DNA of 64,000 bases. Origin: Photobacterium lipolyticum. GTDB taxonomy: Bacteria; Pseudomonadota; Gammaproteobacteria; Enterobacterales; Vibrionaceae. The stretch is from the NCBI RefSeq assembly GCF_003026475.1, contig NZ_PYMC01000018.1:1-64000 (forward strand). Direction: 5' to 3'. Position 1 is the stretch's first letter. Every line of letters begins with the position of its first letter. The translations under genes and the position numbers were made by a program. Of the stretch, positions 1-9,045 are shown piece by piece. The notes below the pieces were generated by a model. That model was not told the origin of the DNA. It did no database searches and was given only the letters and a program-made list of their open reading frames with translations.

Positions 1-165
1 TTGACTGTGCCAATACCATTCCTCTGCAGGAACCATATCGTTCGGTCACTCAGTTCATTGATAAATCTTTTTGACTAATCATTTCACGAGTGCCCACACA
101 GATTGCATGGTCAAATTGTTAAAGAACGTTGTTATCTCGGCTATCTACTCGTAGTTTGTCGTGAC
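1..165 (-). other. 5' leader of an rRNA operon (partial)
   Basis: Read on the minus strand this is the transcribed leader in front of a 16S rRNA gene that lies beyond the left edge. A boxA-like antitermination element (GTTCTTTAACAATTT, 113-127) is followed by the conserved GCAATCTGTGTGGGCACTCG block near 87-107. The same order, boxA and then that block, is known from gammaproteobacterial rrn leaders. The mature 16S is not in the window, so the operon is inferred from the leader alone. Confidence 0.85.
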
Positions 166-176
166 AACGGAAGCGA

Positions 177-204
177 ATTATAGGGAGATAATTGAGGATG
201 ACAA
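177..204 (-). promoter_or_regulatory. rRNA operon promoter (sigma70)
   Basis: On the minus strand a -35 TTGTCA (199-204) and a perfect -10 TATAAT (177-182) are separated by 16 bp, about 50 bp upstream of the leader boxA. The A/T-rich run at 205-226 directly upstream of the -35 is placed like an UP element. This fits an rrn promoter firing leftwards out of the window. Confidence 0.85.
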
Positions 205-223
205 TAGTTTTTTTTAATAAAAA

Positions 224-256
224 AACCGACTGCGCACTTTTTGCGCAATATCGGTT
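224..256 (-). terminator. Intrinsic terminator between minor pilin operon and rrn promoter
   Basis: CCGA and TCGG arms surround an inner TGCGCA/TGCGCA stem. On the minus strand the hairpin is followed directly by a T-rich run. It would stop transcripts from the pilin operon before they enter the rrn promoter. Its T tract also lies in the place of the rrn UP element. Confidence 0.7.
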
Positions 257-306
257 ATTTTGAGTGTGCTGCTATCGCTTTTGATGACAGAAATGACAAA
301 TAAGAG

Positions 307-723
307 CTAATCAAACTCGCTGTATTTAGAGATGACAGTCTCTAAAGCCACACTCTGTGTGTTATTCCAGCGATCGGTCCAGCTAACTGTCACCTTAATC
401 TTTTTGGCCCCAGCGACAGGTGTATCATCTTTCACTGTGACAACTCGGCTTACTGTCATCCCTGCCATAGATAGAGACTCAGGCGAAGGCGAAGATTTAA
501 TATCAATATATGCCATTGTACCCGTTGCTGCACTTTGGGAGCGTGTTCGAAACAGTTCCAGCTTCTCCTCAGCCAGATGCAGGGCATCTATACTGTAAAG
601 CGCATTTTCGGATTTCACTTCCATATAGGTTTGCAGCTTCACTAGCCCCAACACACCGACAGAAAGCACAACAAGCGAAATCAATACTTCAATCAGGCTG
701 AACCCTTTAGACTTAGAAATCAT
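307..723 (-). CDS. pilV: Type IV pilus minor pilin PilV
   Basis: This is a minor pilin, part of the tip or priming complex of type IV pili in the inner membrane and periplasm. The class III prepilin signal is clear: a short basic leader ending in Gly, then FSLIEVLISLVVLSVGVLGL with the conserved Glu at position +5 and a hydrophobic stalk helix. The ATG at 723 is preferred to upstream codons because an AAGGA sits about 7 nt in front of it and it gives a leader of normal length. It overlaps the end of pilX by 11 bp and is the last gene of a four-gene operon ending in the terminator at 224-256. The assignment as PilV rests on position after fimT, pilW and pilX and on size (138 aa). Confidence 0.82.
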   Translation of the reverse strand: MISKSKGFSLIEVLISLVVLSVGVLGLVKLQTYMEVKSENALYSIDALHLAEEKLELFRTRSQSAATGTMAYIDIKSSPSPESLSMAGMTVSRVVTVKDDTPVAGAKKIKVTVSWTDRWNNTQSVALETVISKYSEFD

Positions 724-1966
724 GCCATGATCCTTTGATCCATCTTGGCTTCGCAAAAGGTGTTAAAACTTCTTTCAATATATCGCCATTAAATGAAAAA
801 TTCACACTTCCATTTATGTTCGCATCATAACCAGGCATATCAAACACAAATCCACCTTTCGTATGCAAAGCACCATATTGATAGTGCACATATTTTGATT
901 TATCCGTTACGTGAGGGGCCACCGTCGTAGTATTCCACTCAATTTCAGATGGTTTCCAGGCCGTATCAGGTGCCGTTTTAGGTGTTAGAAACTGATAAAT
1001 AATAATATTAAGACTTGTAGCCGCTCCATTAAAGCCAACCACACCATCTTGGATAAGAATCAGTGCTGACTTAGCAGCCCCGGGGGCTTCCATCGCCGTA
1101 TTAATTTTACTAGCGTTATGTTTAAAATCACAACTACCGTTTATCCAAATACGTTGCTCACCTTCTCTAATTTGACTTGCAATGGCTTCAGAACAGCTTT
1201 CCCCTTGAGTAATGGAAACAAATTCTTTTTTAACTTCTTTCCATTGTTCTTTAGGGTAACCAAACAGTTCTTTAAACGGGTTTAAATTGGCTGATTTTAT
1301 AAAATCTTTTTTAAAACTAGCAGGAGTCAATGAATATGATGTGTTACTTACTGAAACTGTCTTATATTTACTATTACATTCAGCAGTTGGAGGCCCGGAA
1401 AAGTCGAAGTCTGAATATGGTGGATAAGTCGAGTCGAGACCTTTATTCAAGAGAGTGCCTTTTACAGTAACATCCCCAGAAAATCTAGCTAATACACAAT
1501 CATATCCATCACCATTTTTTATATTAGGGTCAGGATAAACATCCATATTACCGCCAGTCACATCAAATGTAACATTTGATGTCGATTTAAATGCACCACT
1601 ACTCTGGGATATTAATAGAAATGATTTAGTAATAGATGCTTTAGCTTTATTATCAATTAATACCAAGGACGACATTACATATTTAGTCCCCAAGGCATTA
1701 ATATTAATATCAGAGTCCGTTTTGGTTTCACACTCACTAATTAAAGGTATTAATGCTGCATTTACACCACCAGTACTATTAATAGATGCAAAACCACACT
1801 CCAGCCCTCCCTCAGCCAACCAATGCGCTTGTCTTGCTAATACTTCATTCTGGGTTCGCTTTATTTGGTAAAACACATTTTTATAGGATGCTAATGAAAA
1901 CAATAATGACACCACTAATAACATGGTTGTTATTAATAAAGTCGCCATTCCATTTTGACTTTTCAT
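713..1966 (-). CDS. pilX: PilX-like minor pilin with long C-terminal domain
   Basis: The N-terminus (MKSQNGMATLLITTMLLVVS) matches PilX-type minor pilins: a short leader with Gly, then a hydrophobic helix that lacks the usual Glu5 in favour of Thr/Leu. The remaining 380 or so residues are Ser/Thr/Asn-rich and predicted secreted, with several Cys residues that could form disulfides. At 417 aa it is about twice the length of classical PilX. Vibrio cholerae has a similarly long protein at the same place beside dnaJ, so this seems a Vibrionaceae feature. The ATG at 1966 shares one base with the pilW stop (TAATG), implying coupled translation. A TTG at 1975 is possible but sits too close to the ribosome binding site. 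Confidence 0.72.
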   Translation of the reverse strand: MKSQNGMATLLITTMLLVVSLLFSLASYKNVFYQIKRTQNEVLARQAHWLAEGGLECGFASINSTGGVNAALIPLISECETKTDSDININALGTKYVMSSLVLIDNKAKASITKSFLLISQSSGAFKSTSNVTFDVTGGNMDVYPDPNIKNGDGYDCVLARFSGDVTVKGTLLNKGLDSTYPPYSDFDFSGPPTAECNSKYKTVSVSNTSYSLTPASFKKDFIKSANLNPFKELFGYPKEQWKEVKKEFVSITQGESCSEAIASQIREGEQRIWINGSCDFKHNASKINTAMEAPGAAKSALILIQDGVVGFNGAATSLNIIIYQFLTPKTAPDTAWKPSEIEWNTTTVAPHVTDKSKYVHYQYGALHTKGGFVFDMPGYDANINGSVNFSFNGDILKEVLTPFAKPRWIKGSWHDF

Positions 1967-2601
1967 TAGTGCCAATTCCTTGTTTTAATTTTTGTTGATA
2001 CCGTTTTTGTATAACTCGCATTTTTTAGTGTCGCAGATAAGCTAATATCGATAAGTGAAGATGTTGCAGAAGAGGTAGATAGAGCCGTTTGCTGAATATT
2101 AAAATTGGTAACGTTTATGTAAGCTTGATCCATCAATGATGAAACAGTCCCACTTCCGCAACTCGCATCACTCAGGACTACACCACCTAATGACTTTGGC
2201 ACCGTATTTACGCACATTTGAATCACATTCGGCGATGCCGATTTAAATCGAAACTTCACAATTCGCCACTTCGCGCTTTCATCTTCGTATACATAGCTGA
2301 TTGAATCATTTTCGGAACCAACTATAATGGTCGAAGAGGCTCCTGATAAGGTTAAAGATCCTGAATTATCTGAGCTATAACCTGCTCGCTGTATGTCATC
2401 CTTCATAATCCTTATCGCATCATTCACATCTTGAGCTAACATAAGCTGCTTTGTTCGCTCAGCTGCCATATTATAACCGCTGAGAAAAATGCTCCCAACA
2501 GAAGTAAAAACAATCAAACCTAAACTCGACGCAATCAGCAATTCAACTAGCGATATTCCTCGCTGAAGGTGAACATGGTTAGCTACACGGTTTATAGCCA
2601 T
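1966..2601 (-). CDS. pilW: Type IV pilus minor pilin PilW
   Basis: A prepilin with a 15-residue basic leader ending in Gly, then ISLVELLIASSLGLIVFTSV, including Glu5 of the mature protein. The rest is a globular periplasmic pilin domain of about 180 residues with two Cys near the middle (CVNT and CGSG). The ATG at 2601 is chosen because AGGGAAG precedes it by about 5 nt. An upstream start at 2622 would overlap fimT further and lengthen the leader. PilW works with PilV, PilX and FimT in priming pilus assembly. The gene is tightly packed, overlapping fimT by 23 bp and pilX by one base. Confidence 0.8.
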   Translation of the reverse strand: MAINRVANHVHLQRGISLVELLIASSLGLIVFTSVGSIFLSGYNMAAERTKQLMLAQDVNDAIRIMKDDIQRAGYSSDNSGSLTLSGASSTIIVGSENDSISYVYEDESAKWRIVKFRFKSASPNVIQMCVNTVPKSLGGVVLSDASCGSGTVSSLMDQAYINVTNFNIQQTALSTSSATSSLIDISLSATLKNASYTKTVSTKIKTRNWH

Positions 2602-3166
2602 AATACTTCCCTGTTTTGCCACACGTTCTTACCCGACCAGTTAATTGATTAATCATAACTTTAACGTTTTGATTCGAATCTATATATAACCCGTAACTCC
2701 CTGAATTGCTCGGTGTTGCACGAATAGGATCAATCGTATAGCTAACATAATTATTTGAAGCTTTTATGGATACTCCCTTAAAATCTTGTCCATCTATTAA
2801 TGCAATAGCTGCATTTTTTGCAGAAACTCGATCTGTAATCACTGCTGCTTTTAATGTCACAGCAAGTATCCACTCACCATCTGCCTGATATGTCAATTCA
2901 CCAGAATCATCCCTAACAAAATGCACTTTCAAATTTTCATTTCTCATTACCGCTTCAGACTTTGCCTGAACCAACAACCACTCAATCTCTGTCGCTAACC
3001 GTTTAAGCTTGTTGCTCTCAATTAACGAGCTAAAAGAAGGTGCTGCAGCAGTCGCCAGAATCGTCATGACCGCGATGGCAATCAACAACTCTAGCAGAGT
3101 AAATCCGCTAACCTTCAGATTATTGCTGTATGTGAAATGTAATCTGCCAGATGTTCCGCGAGCCAT
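2579..3166 (-). CDS. fimT: Type IV pilus minor pilin FimT/GspH family
   Basis: First gene of the minor pilin operon. It has a prepilin leader followed by FTLLELLIAIAVMTILATAA and a GspH/FimT-type domain (about residues 45-190) with a Cys pair near the C-terminus (RTCGKTGKYYGYKPC). The ATG at 3166 has GGGAG upstream. FimT-type pilins are minor components at the pilus tip, and in some competent bacteria FimT binds DNA, but that has not been shown here. The operon promoter would lie in the 130 bp between this gene and the divergent pilE, which I could not resolve by eye. Confidence 0.8.
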   Translation of the reverse strand: MARGTSGRLHFTYSNNLKVSGFTLLELLIAIAVMTILATAAAPSFSSLIESNKLKRLATEIEWLLVQAKSEAVMRNENLKVHFVRDDSGELTYQADGEWILAVTLKAAVITDRVSAKNAAIALIDGQDFKGVSIKASNNYVSYTIDPIRATPSNSGSYGLYIDSNQNVKVMINQLTGRVRTCGKTGKYYGYKPCS

Positions 3167-3299
3167 AACCCAACTCCCTTTTCAAAGATGCTGATAGCTC
3201 AATATCAACTTGATTCATATGTTATCACCACAGCAAAATGTCTTTGATTAGAATAGAAAGGTTATCGAGTTAGCTCGGATAAATGAGAGAGTACAGTCA

Positions 3300-3680
3300 A
3301 TGGACAAACAAAATGGCGTGACCCTGATCGAGTTGATGGTTGTTGTCGCTGTGATTGGAGTAATGACCGCTATTACTTATCCTTCTTATCAATCACATGT
3401 CTTGAAGAGTTATCGAAATAAAGCGATGAGTGATTTGGCAATGATCCAATTGGCAATTGAAGAAAACAGAACAAACGGCATTGCTTATCCTAGTTCAATA
3501 TCTTCCAGCCTTTGCACTATTTGTGATAATAGTGGTGAACGGTATAACTACGGGATTACATCAACAGCCACGAGTTATACTTTATCCGCAATTAAAACAG
3601 CACTACAAAGCAGCGACACCTGTGGCGATCTGACCCTTAAAAGTACTGGCGAAACAACGCCTACAGATTGTTGGAAATAA
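3300..3680 (+). CDS. pilE: Type IV minor pilin, PilE family
   Basis: A compact 126-aa pilin: leader MDKQNG, then VTLIELMVVVAVIGVMTAIT with Glu5, and a short globular part. The motif SYRNKAMSDLAMIQLAIEE after the helix is typical of PilE-type minor pilins. Two Cys pairs (CTIC, and C...C at the C-terminus) could close a disulfide loop. It is transcribed away from the fimT-pilW-pilX-pilV operon and is probably expressed with it. It is too short and lacks the D-region expected of a major pilin such as PilA. Confidence 0.75.
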   Translation: MDKQNGVTLIELMVVVAVIGVMTAITYPSYQSHVLKSYRNKAMSDLAMIQLAIEENRTNGIAYPSSISSSLCTICDNSGERYNYGITSTATSYTLSAIKTALQSSDTCGDLTLKSTGETTPTDCWK

Positions 3681-3740
3681 ACTATTACCAACACAGTTTG
3701 CTATGTTTTTTTAGACAACTCTATATTTGCTATAAATACA

Positions 3741-3764
3741 AAAAGCCGGCTTTCGCCGGCTTCT
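3741..3764 (-). terminator. Terminator after dnaJ (shared with pilE)
   Basis: Perfect 8-bp stem AAGCCGGC/GCCGGCTT with a 4-nt loop. On the minus strand it is followed by TTTTTG, so it mainly ends dnaK-dnaJ transcripts. The plus side has a weaker T run and could also stop pilE. Confidence 0.8.
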
Positions 3765-3792
3765 AATTTATTCTTTACTAACTAATCAAACA

Positions 3793-4932
3793 TTAACCAG
3801 TCAAATCATCAAAAAATTTCTTCACACCATCAAAGAAGCCTTCCGATTTCGGCTTGTGCTTACCTGCCGCTTTCCCACCAAAGCTTTCTTCAAGTTCCTG
3901 AAGCAGTTCTTTCTGACGAGCGCTCAAGTTAACAGGGGTTTCGACGACCAGTTTACAGATCAAATCACCAACCGCACCACCACGGACAGATTTAACACCC
4001 TTGTTGCGCATACGGAACATGCGACCCGTTTGGGTTTCTGATGGCACTTTCAAGTTTACACGGCCATCAAGGGTAGGCACTTCAACCTCACCACCGATAG
4101 CTGCCATCGTAAAGCTGACAGGAACTTCACAGTAAAGGTTGTTACCATCACGCTCAAAAATTGCGTGTTCAGCAACATGAACCTGTACATACAGATCGCC
4201 AGCTGGTGCACCAAACTCACCCGCTTCACCCTCGCCAGCAAGACGAATACGATCACCCGTATCAACGCCTGCAGGGATCTTGACCGATAATGTCTTGGTC
4301 TTTTCGACACGCCCCTGACCATGGCACTTATTACACGGATCTTTGATGATTTTGCCGCGACCGTGACAGTGTGGACAGGTTTGCTGTACCGCAAAGAATC
4401 CCTGACGCATCTGCACCTGGCCATGACCATGACAGGTGCCACAAGTCGTTGCCGATGTGCCTCTTTTCGCACCAGAACCATCACAAGAATCACAACCAAC
4501 CAGCGTCGGTACGTGAATTTCTTTCGAGCAGCCACGAACCGCTTCTTCTAAAGTCAGTTCCATGTTGTAGCGAAGATCGGCACCGCGTTGTGCGCGCTGC
4601 TGACTACGACGACCACCGCCACCGAAGATATCGCCAAATACATCACCAAAAATATCGCCGAAATCAGCGCCGCCACCGTAGCCGCCACCGCCGCCCATAC
4701 CACCTTGTTCAAAAGCAGCATGACCATATTGATCGTAAGCCGCTTTTTTCTGAGGATCGGTCAGAATTTCATAAGCGTTTTTGACTTCTTTAAATTTTTC
4801 TCCCGCATCAGGATCTTCCTGATTACGGTCAGGGTGAAATTTCATTGCAAGGCGCTTATAAGCCTTTTTAATTTCACGCTCAGCGGCGTCTCTGCCGACA
4901 CCTAAAACTTCGTATAAATCGCGTTTTGACAT
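3793..4932 (-). CDS. dnaJ: Chaperone DnaJ (Hsp40)
   Basis: Co-chaperone that delivers unfolded substrates to DnaK and stimulates its ATPase. Domains in order: J domain (1-70) with the HPD motif at 33-35, a Gly/Phe-rich linker with GGGGGYGGG (about 75-110), four CxxCxGxG zinc-binding repeats (about 145-210), and two C-terminal substrate-binding beta domains. Length (379 aa) is normal. It lies about 90 bp downstream of dnaK on the same strand with no terminator between, so it is expected to be co-transcribed from the dnaK heat-shock promoter. Confidence 0.98.
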   Translation of the reverse strand: MSKRDLYEVLGVGRDAAEREIKKAYKRLAMKFHPDRNQEDPDAGEKFKEVKNAYEILTDPQKKAAYDQYGHAAFEQGGMGGGGGYGGGADFGDIFGDVFGDIFGGGGRRSQQRAQRGADLRYNMELTLEEAVRGCSKEIHVPTLVGCDSCDGSGAKRGTSATTCGTCHGHGQVQMRQGFFAVQQTCPHCHGRGKIIKDPCNKCHGQGRVEKTKTLSVKIPAGVDTGDRIRLAGEGEAGEFGAPAGDLYVQVHVAEHAIFERDGNNLYCEVPVSFTMAAIGGEVEVPTLDGRVNLKVPSETQTGRMFRMRNKGVKSVRGGAVGDLICKLVVETPVNLSARQKELLQELEESFGGKAAGKHKPKSEGFFDGVKKFFDDLTG

Positions 4933-5020
4933 ACTTAACTGTCACCTGCCTAAATACAGCTACGGGCGTAAGAGTATCCCCCAACGCCCGTGCTTAAAAT
5001 AAGATTATGAATTAACTATC

Positions 5021-6940
5021 TTATTTTTTATCTTCTTTAACTTCTTCAAACTCAGCATCAACAACGTTATCGTCTTGCTGTGCTTCTTGTTGCTCACCAG
5101 CACCTTGTGCTTGTTGAGCCTGAGCTTGCTGCTGAGCAATTTCCATTAGCTTCTGAGAAGCTGCAATCAATGCTTGAACTTTGGCATCAATGGCTTCTTT
5201 ATCTTCGCTTTTGCGTGCTTCTTCTAGTTCAGAAACAGCAGCTTCGATTTTCGCTTTTTCGTCTGCTGGAAGTGCATCACCAGCTTCTTCAACTTGCTTA
5301 CGAGTACCGTGAACCAGTTGATCAGCCTGGTTACGAGCCGTCACTAACTCTTCGAACTTTTTGTCCGCTTCTTTGTTAGCTTCAGCTTCCTGAACCATTT
5401 TCTCGATATCTTCATCACTCAGGCCACTAGATGACTGAATAGTGATTTTCTGCTCTTTACCTGTACCTTTATCTTTCGCAGATACGTGCAGGATACCATC
5501 CGCATCAAGATCGAAGATTACATCGATTTGAGGCATACCACGAGGTGCAGGCTGAATACCTTCTAAGTTAAACTGGCCAAGAGACTTGTTATAAGTCGCT
5601 TGCTTACGTTCGCCCTGCAGCACGTGAATTGTTACCGCGCTTTGGTTATCTTCAGCAGTAGAGAACACCTGGTTTGCTTTAGTTGGGATCGTTGTGTTCT
5701 TCTCGATAAGCTTAGTCATCACACCACCCATGGTTTCGATACCAAGAGATAGTGGCGTTACATCAAGAAGAAGAACATCTTTCACATCACCCGCAAGTAC
5801 ACCACCTTGAACCGCAGCGCCAACAGCAACTGCTTCATCAGGGTTCACGTCTTTACGTGGCTCTTTGCCAAAGAACTCAGTCACTTTAGCCTGAACCATT
5901 GGCATACGCGTCTGGCCACCAACTAGAATTACGTCAGTGATTTCGTTGACAGAAAGATCGGCATCAGCCAGAGCAACTTTTAGAGGCTCAATAGAACGTA
6001 GAACTAGATCTTCAACCAGCGACTCAAGTTTCGCACGAGTCACTTTGATGTTCATGTGCTTAGGACCCGTTGCATCCGCAGTGATGTAAGGAAGATTCAC
6101 ATCAGTCTGTTGTGCAGAAGAAAGTTCAATTTTCGCTTTCTCAGCTGCTTCTTTCAGACGCTGCATTGCTAATGGATCGTTATGCAAGTCAATACCCTGG
6201 TCTTTTTTGAACTCAGCGACCAAGTAGTTGATCATGCGGTTATCGAAATCTTCACCACCAAGGTGTGTATCACCATTCGTAGAAAGAACTTCAAATGTCT
6301 TCTCGCCTTCAACCTCATCAATCTCGATGATTGAGATATCGAACGTACCACCACCAAGGTCATAAACAGCAATAGTGCGGTCGCCGCCTTTTTTGTCAAG
6401 ACCGTAAGCCAGCGCAGCCGCTGTTGGTTCATTGATAATACGCTTAACTTCAAGACCTGCGATACGGCCGGCATCTTTCGTTGCCTGACGTTGTGCATCG
6501 TTAAAATATGCAGGTACTGTGATAACCGCAGCCGTTACCTCTTCACCAAGGTAGTCTTCTGCAGTTTTCTTCATTTTCTTCAATACTTCTGCAGATACCT
6601 GAGGAGCAGCCATTTTCTGGCCTTTCACTTCTACCCATGCATCGCCATTGTCAGCCTTAACGATTTTGAAAGGCATGATTTTAATATCACGCTGAACTTC
6701 TTCATCTTCAAAACGACGACCGATCAAACGCTTAATTGCGTATAATGTATTTTCAGGGTTTGTTACCGCCTGACGCTTAGCCGGTTGACCAACTAAAGTT
6801 TCACCATCTTGGGTGTAAGCGACAACAGATGCAGTTGTACGTTCACCTTCTGCATTTTCAATTACACGTGGTTTATCGCCATCAAGTACTGCTACACAAG
6901 AGTTGGTTGTACCCAAGTCGATACCAATGATTCTACCCAT
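5021..6940 (-). CDS. dnaK: Chaperone DnaK (Hsp70)
   Basis: ATP-dependent cytosolic Hsp70 chaperone, 639 aa. The nucleotide-binding domain opens with [27 protein letters not shown] and [13 protein letters not shown] are the phosphate-2 and adenosine regions. The substrate-binding domain follows ([18 protein letters not shown]). The C-terminus is a Gln-rich linker ending in [12 protein letters not shown], matching the EEVD-like bacterial tail. The start at 6940 gives the canonical N-terminus and has CGGAGA about 9 nt upstream. An in-frame extension to 6985 would add 15 non-conserved residues. Expression is set by the sigma32 promoter at 7050-7078, separately from grpE because a terminator intervenes. 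Confidence 0.98.
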   Translation of the reverse strand: MGRIIGIDLGTTNSCVAVLDGDKPRVIENAEGERTTASVVAYTQDGETLVGQPAKRQAVTNPENTLYAIKRLIGRRFEDEEVQRDIKIMPFKIVKADNGDAWVEVKGQKMAAPQVSAEVLKKMKKTAEDYLGEEVTAAVITVPAYFNDAQRQATKDAGRIAGLEVKRIINEPTAAALAYGLDKKGGDRTIAVYDLGGGTFDISIIEIDEVEGEKTFEVLSTNGDTHLGGEDFDNRMINYLVAEFKKDQGIDLHNDPLAMQRLKEAAEKAKIELSSAQQTDVNLPYITADATGPKHMNIKVTRAKLESLVEDLVLRSIEPLKVALADADLSVNEITDVILVGGQTRMPMVQAKVTEFFGKEPRKDVNPDEAVAVGAAVQGGVLAGDVKDVLLLDVTPLSLGIETMGGVMTKLIEKNTTIPTKANQVFSTAEDNQSAVTIHVLQGERKQATYNKSLGQFNLEGIQPAPRGMPQIDVIFDLDADGILHVSAKDKGTGKEQKITIQSSSGLSDEDIEKMVQEAEANKEADKKFEELVTARNQADQLVHGTRKQVEEAGDALPADEKAKIEAAVSELEEARKSEDKEAIDAKVQALIAASQKLMEIAQQQAQAQQAQGAGEQQEAQQDDNVVDAEFEEVKEDKK

Positions 6941-7049
6941 CAGGCTTTTCTCCGAAATTCGTTTAGTTTTACTTGCGAATCCCAAAATGAGGAGTCGCTA
7001 TGTGGGGTTCAACCCCAGACAAAATGTATTTACGATGTCGTATGACTAC

Positions 7050-7078
7050 TAAATAAGGCCAGTCATTTTGTTTTCAAG
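7050..7078 (-). promoter_or_regulatory. Sigma32 heat-shock promoter of dnaK
   Basis: On the minus strand a -35 CTTGAAA (7072-7078) is followed after 13 bp by CCTTATTTA (7050-7058). This matches the heat-shock consensus CTTGAA - N13-15 - CCCCATNT closely at the -35 and moderately at the -10. It lies just downstream of the grpE terminator and about 110 bp upstream of the dnaK ATG. Confidence 0.85.
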
Positions 7079-7111
7079 GGGCAACATCAAAATAAATTGT
7101 AAAAAAGTAAA

Positions 7112-7131
7112 AAACCCACCGAAGCGGGCTT
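7112..7131 (-). terminator. grpE terminator with UUCG loop
   Basis: On the minus strand a GC-rich stem AGCCCGC/GTGGGTT with a TTCG tetraloop is followed by a T-rich run. It separates grpE from dnaK transcription. Confidence 0.85.
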
Positions 7132-7150
7132 TTGAAAGCACCGCACATGA

Positions 7151-7774
7151 TTACGCTTGGGTATCGATATTACCCGCTGCGGCTTTAGATACCATTACCA
7201 TTGCCGGGCGAACCACACGGCCGTTTAGCTCATAACCCTTTTGCATTACAAGCATCACAGTGTTCGGGGCGTGCTCTGCACTTTCCTGAAGAGCCATTGC
7301 CTGATGGTACTCAGGATTAAAAGCTTCACCTTCAGGATTGATTTGCTTCAGACCAAACTTTCCAACCGTATCAATCATAGTCTTAAGTGTTAGTTCAACA
7401 CCTTCGATCATTGACTTAATCGCATCATCATTTTTGTCAGCCATGTCGATAGCACGTTCCATGTTATCAATAACCGGCAACAGCTCTTCGGCAAACTTAC
7501 TCAGCGCAAACTTACGCGCCTTATCGATCTCTAATTCTGAACGACGGCGTACATTTTCGCCTTCAGCGCGAGCACGAAGAGCTGCATCTTGCGCTTCTTT
7601 CGATTTAGCTTCGCTAGTCAGCAGAGCAGCTTCAAGCTCGGCAATGCGCGCTGCCTGAAGCTCTTCTGTTGTCATCTCTACATATTCTTCTTCGGCAGCT
7701 GTTTCAGTCTCAACTGCTTCGGCAATGTCTTTCTGTAGCTGCTCATCCTGTACTTTTTTATCTTCGTTGCTCAT
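7151..7774 (-). CDS. grpE: Nucleotide exchange factor GrpE
   Basis: Releases ADP from DnaK and so resets the chaperone cycle. The 207-aa protein has a long acidic, coiled-coil N-terminal half (about 1-110, with [20 protein letters not shown]) that mediates dimerisation. The beta-wing domain ends in the [19 protein letters not shown] signature (about 180-200). The ATG at 7774 is preceded by a GGAG. It has its own sigma32 promoter overlapping the divergent nadK region and its own terminator. Confidence 0.97.
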   Translation of the reverse strand: MSNEDKKVQDEQLQKDIAEAVETETAAEEEYVEMTTEELQAARIAELEAALLTSEAKSKEAQDAALRARAEGENVRRRSELEIDKARKFALSKFAEELLPVIDNMERAIDMADKNDDAIKSMIEGVELTLKTMIDTVGKFGLKQINPEGEAFNPEYHQAMALQESAEHAPNTVMLVMQKGYELNGRVVRPAMVMVSKAAAGNIDTQA

Positions 7775-7880
7775 GCTTTCGCTTCTCCGCCAAGGTACTG
7801 TTATTTACATCAGTACCGTTGTTCATCAATGTGAGTGAATAAAATGCGTATTGCCCACTCAAAAAAACGTTCTTGCGCCT

Positions 7881-7909
7881 ATTATGGGGATGAAGTTCAA
7901 TGATTCAAG
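7881..7909 (-). promoter_or_regulatory. Sigma32 heat-shock promoter of grpE
   Basis: On the minus strand CTTGAA (7904-7909), 14 bp, then CCCCATAAT (7881-7889), an almost perfect heat-shock promoter about 110 bp upstream of grpE. It lies in the divergent grpE/nadK region, about 80 bp before the nadK start. Confidence 0.9.
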
Positions 7910-7988
7910 CCGAGATCGTTCACAAAGCGCGACAAGTCTCCAAATCAAGGGCTATACTGGCTCAACTATCATTCGTCGGATCAAGGAC

Positions 7989-8870
7989 ATGAAGCGCATT
8001 TTTCAAACAATCGCGTTAATTGGTAAGCCGAGAAACCCAGATGCTCTGCAAACTCACAAAAGCCTCTATGACTGGTTAACGGCCAAAGGCTACAGCGTAT
8101 TAGTCGATCATCGATTAGCTAATGATCTTGACGTTCCTCAAGAATCTTTATGTGATCTGCTGACTATTGGTGATAAAGCGAACCTCGCTATTGTTGTCGG
8201 CGGGGATGGTAATATGCTTGGGGCTGCCCGCGTACTTTCCCGCTTTGATATTTCAGTGATTGGCGTAAACAGAGGCAACTTAGGCTTTCTGACCGATCTT
8301 GATCCCGACAGTATTCAGCAAGATCTTGAGCTGGTCTTAAATGGTGAATTTGTCACTGAACATCGCTTCTTGCTTGAGGCCGAAGTTCACCGTCATGGCC
8401 AGATAAAAAGTCGCAATGCAGCATTAAATGAAGCCGTACTTCACCCAGACAAAATAGCGCATATGATCGAGTTTGAGGTGTATATCGATGACATCTTCGC
8501 TTTTTCTCAGCGTTCCGATGGCTTAATCATTGCCACGCCAACCGGCTCAACAGCTTACTCGCTGTCTGGCGGCGGTCCTATTTTATCGCCAAGCTTAAAT
8601 GCCATCACATTAGTACCGATGTTCCCCCACACCCTCTCAAGCCGTCCATTGGTTGTTGATGGTAACCGTTGCATCAAACTTCTGGTTTCACCAGCCAATG
8701 GCAGCACACTAGAAGTCAGTTGTGATGGCCAGGTATCGTTACCGGTTAGCCCTGGAGATGAGATCCATATCTATCAGAGCCCCGAACAATTACAGCTTAT
8801 CCATCCGAAAAACTACAGCTACTACAGCGTACTGAGAGGCAAGCTTGGCTGGTCAAGCAAACTGTTCTAA
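7989..8870 (+). CDS. nadK: NAD kinase
   Basis: Phosphorylates NAD to NADP in the cytosol, 293 aa. Family motifs are intact: GGDGN at 71-75, the [11 protein letters not shown] loop that follows it, and [16 protein letters not shown] for NAD binding. The reading frame is open up to 7851, but homologous proteins start near MKRIF, so the ATG at 7989 is chosen. Its AAGGAC is unusually close to the ATG, so the exact start is a little uncertain. A strong terminator follows at 8893-8918. Confidence 0.95.
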   Translation: MKRIFQTIALIGKPRNPDALQTHKSLYDWLTAKGYSVLVDHRLANDLDVPQESLCDLLTIGDKANLAIVVGGDGNMLGAARVLSRFDISVIGVNRGNLGFLTDLDPDSIQQDLELVLNGEFVTEHRFLLEAEVHRHGQIKSRNAALNEAVLHPDKIAHMIEFEVYIDDIFAFSQRSDGLIIATPTGSTAYSLSGGGPILSPSLNAITLVPMFPHTLSSRPLVVDGNRCIKLLVSPANGSTLEVSCDGQVSLPVSPGDEIHIYQSPEQLQLIHPKNYSYYSVLRGKLGWSSKLF

Positions 8871-8892
8871 CCGACTCATTTCGCCATACCTT

Positions 8893-8918
8893 AAGCCAGC
8901 TTTAATGCTGGCTTTTTT
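8893..8918 (+). terminator. nadK terminator
   Basis: Perfect stem AAGCCAGC/GCTGGCTT with a 6-nt loop, followed by TTTTAT on the plus strand. Confidence 0.9.
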
Positions 8919-8981
8919 ATTCCTTAAATTCATAACGTTAACTAACGTCAAACTTTTTAAGAAAAATCAACATCCGCACTT

Positions 8982-9023
8982 TACTGTTTTTCCATACAGT
9001 ATATACTGTATGGAAAAACAGGT
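8982..9023 (+). promoter_or_regulatory. Tandem LexA (SOS) boxes of recN
   Basis: Two CTGT-N8-ACAG sites sit side by side: box 1 at 8984-8999 within TACTGT...ACAGTA, and box 2 at 9006-9021. They are mirror images, so 8984-9021 forms one perfect 38-bp palindrome. recN in Escherichia coli is likewise controlled by more than one LexA box. Box 2 ends about 25 bp before the recN ATG, so bound LexA would block the promoter region tightly. Confidence 0.93.
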
Positions 9024-9045
9024 GTTTATTTAAACAGGTGAACAT

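Noticed and set aside
6232-6498. 88-codon second frame inside dnaK on the same strand
   Set aside because: It is fully contained in the highly conserved dnaK coding region and arises from its codon bias. The same holds for the long antisense frames in dnaJ, cutC and grpE.
7851-7988. N-terminal extension of NAD kinase
   Set aside because: The extension would run through the grpE heat-shock promoter and is not part of the known NadK N-terminus.
8845-9033. 62-codon plus-strand frame after nadK
   Set aside because: It runs through the nadK terminator and both LexA boxes and has no protein features.
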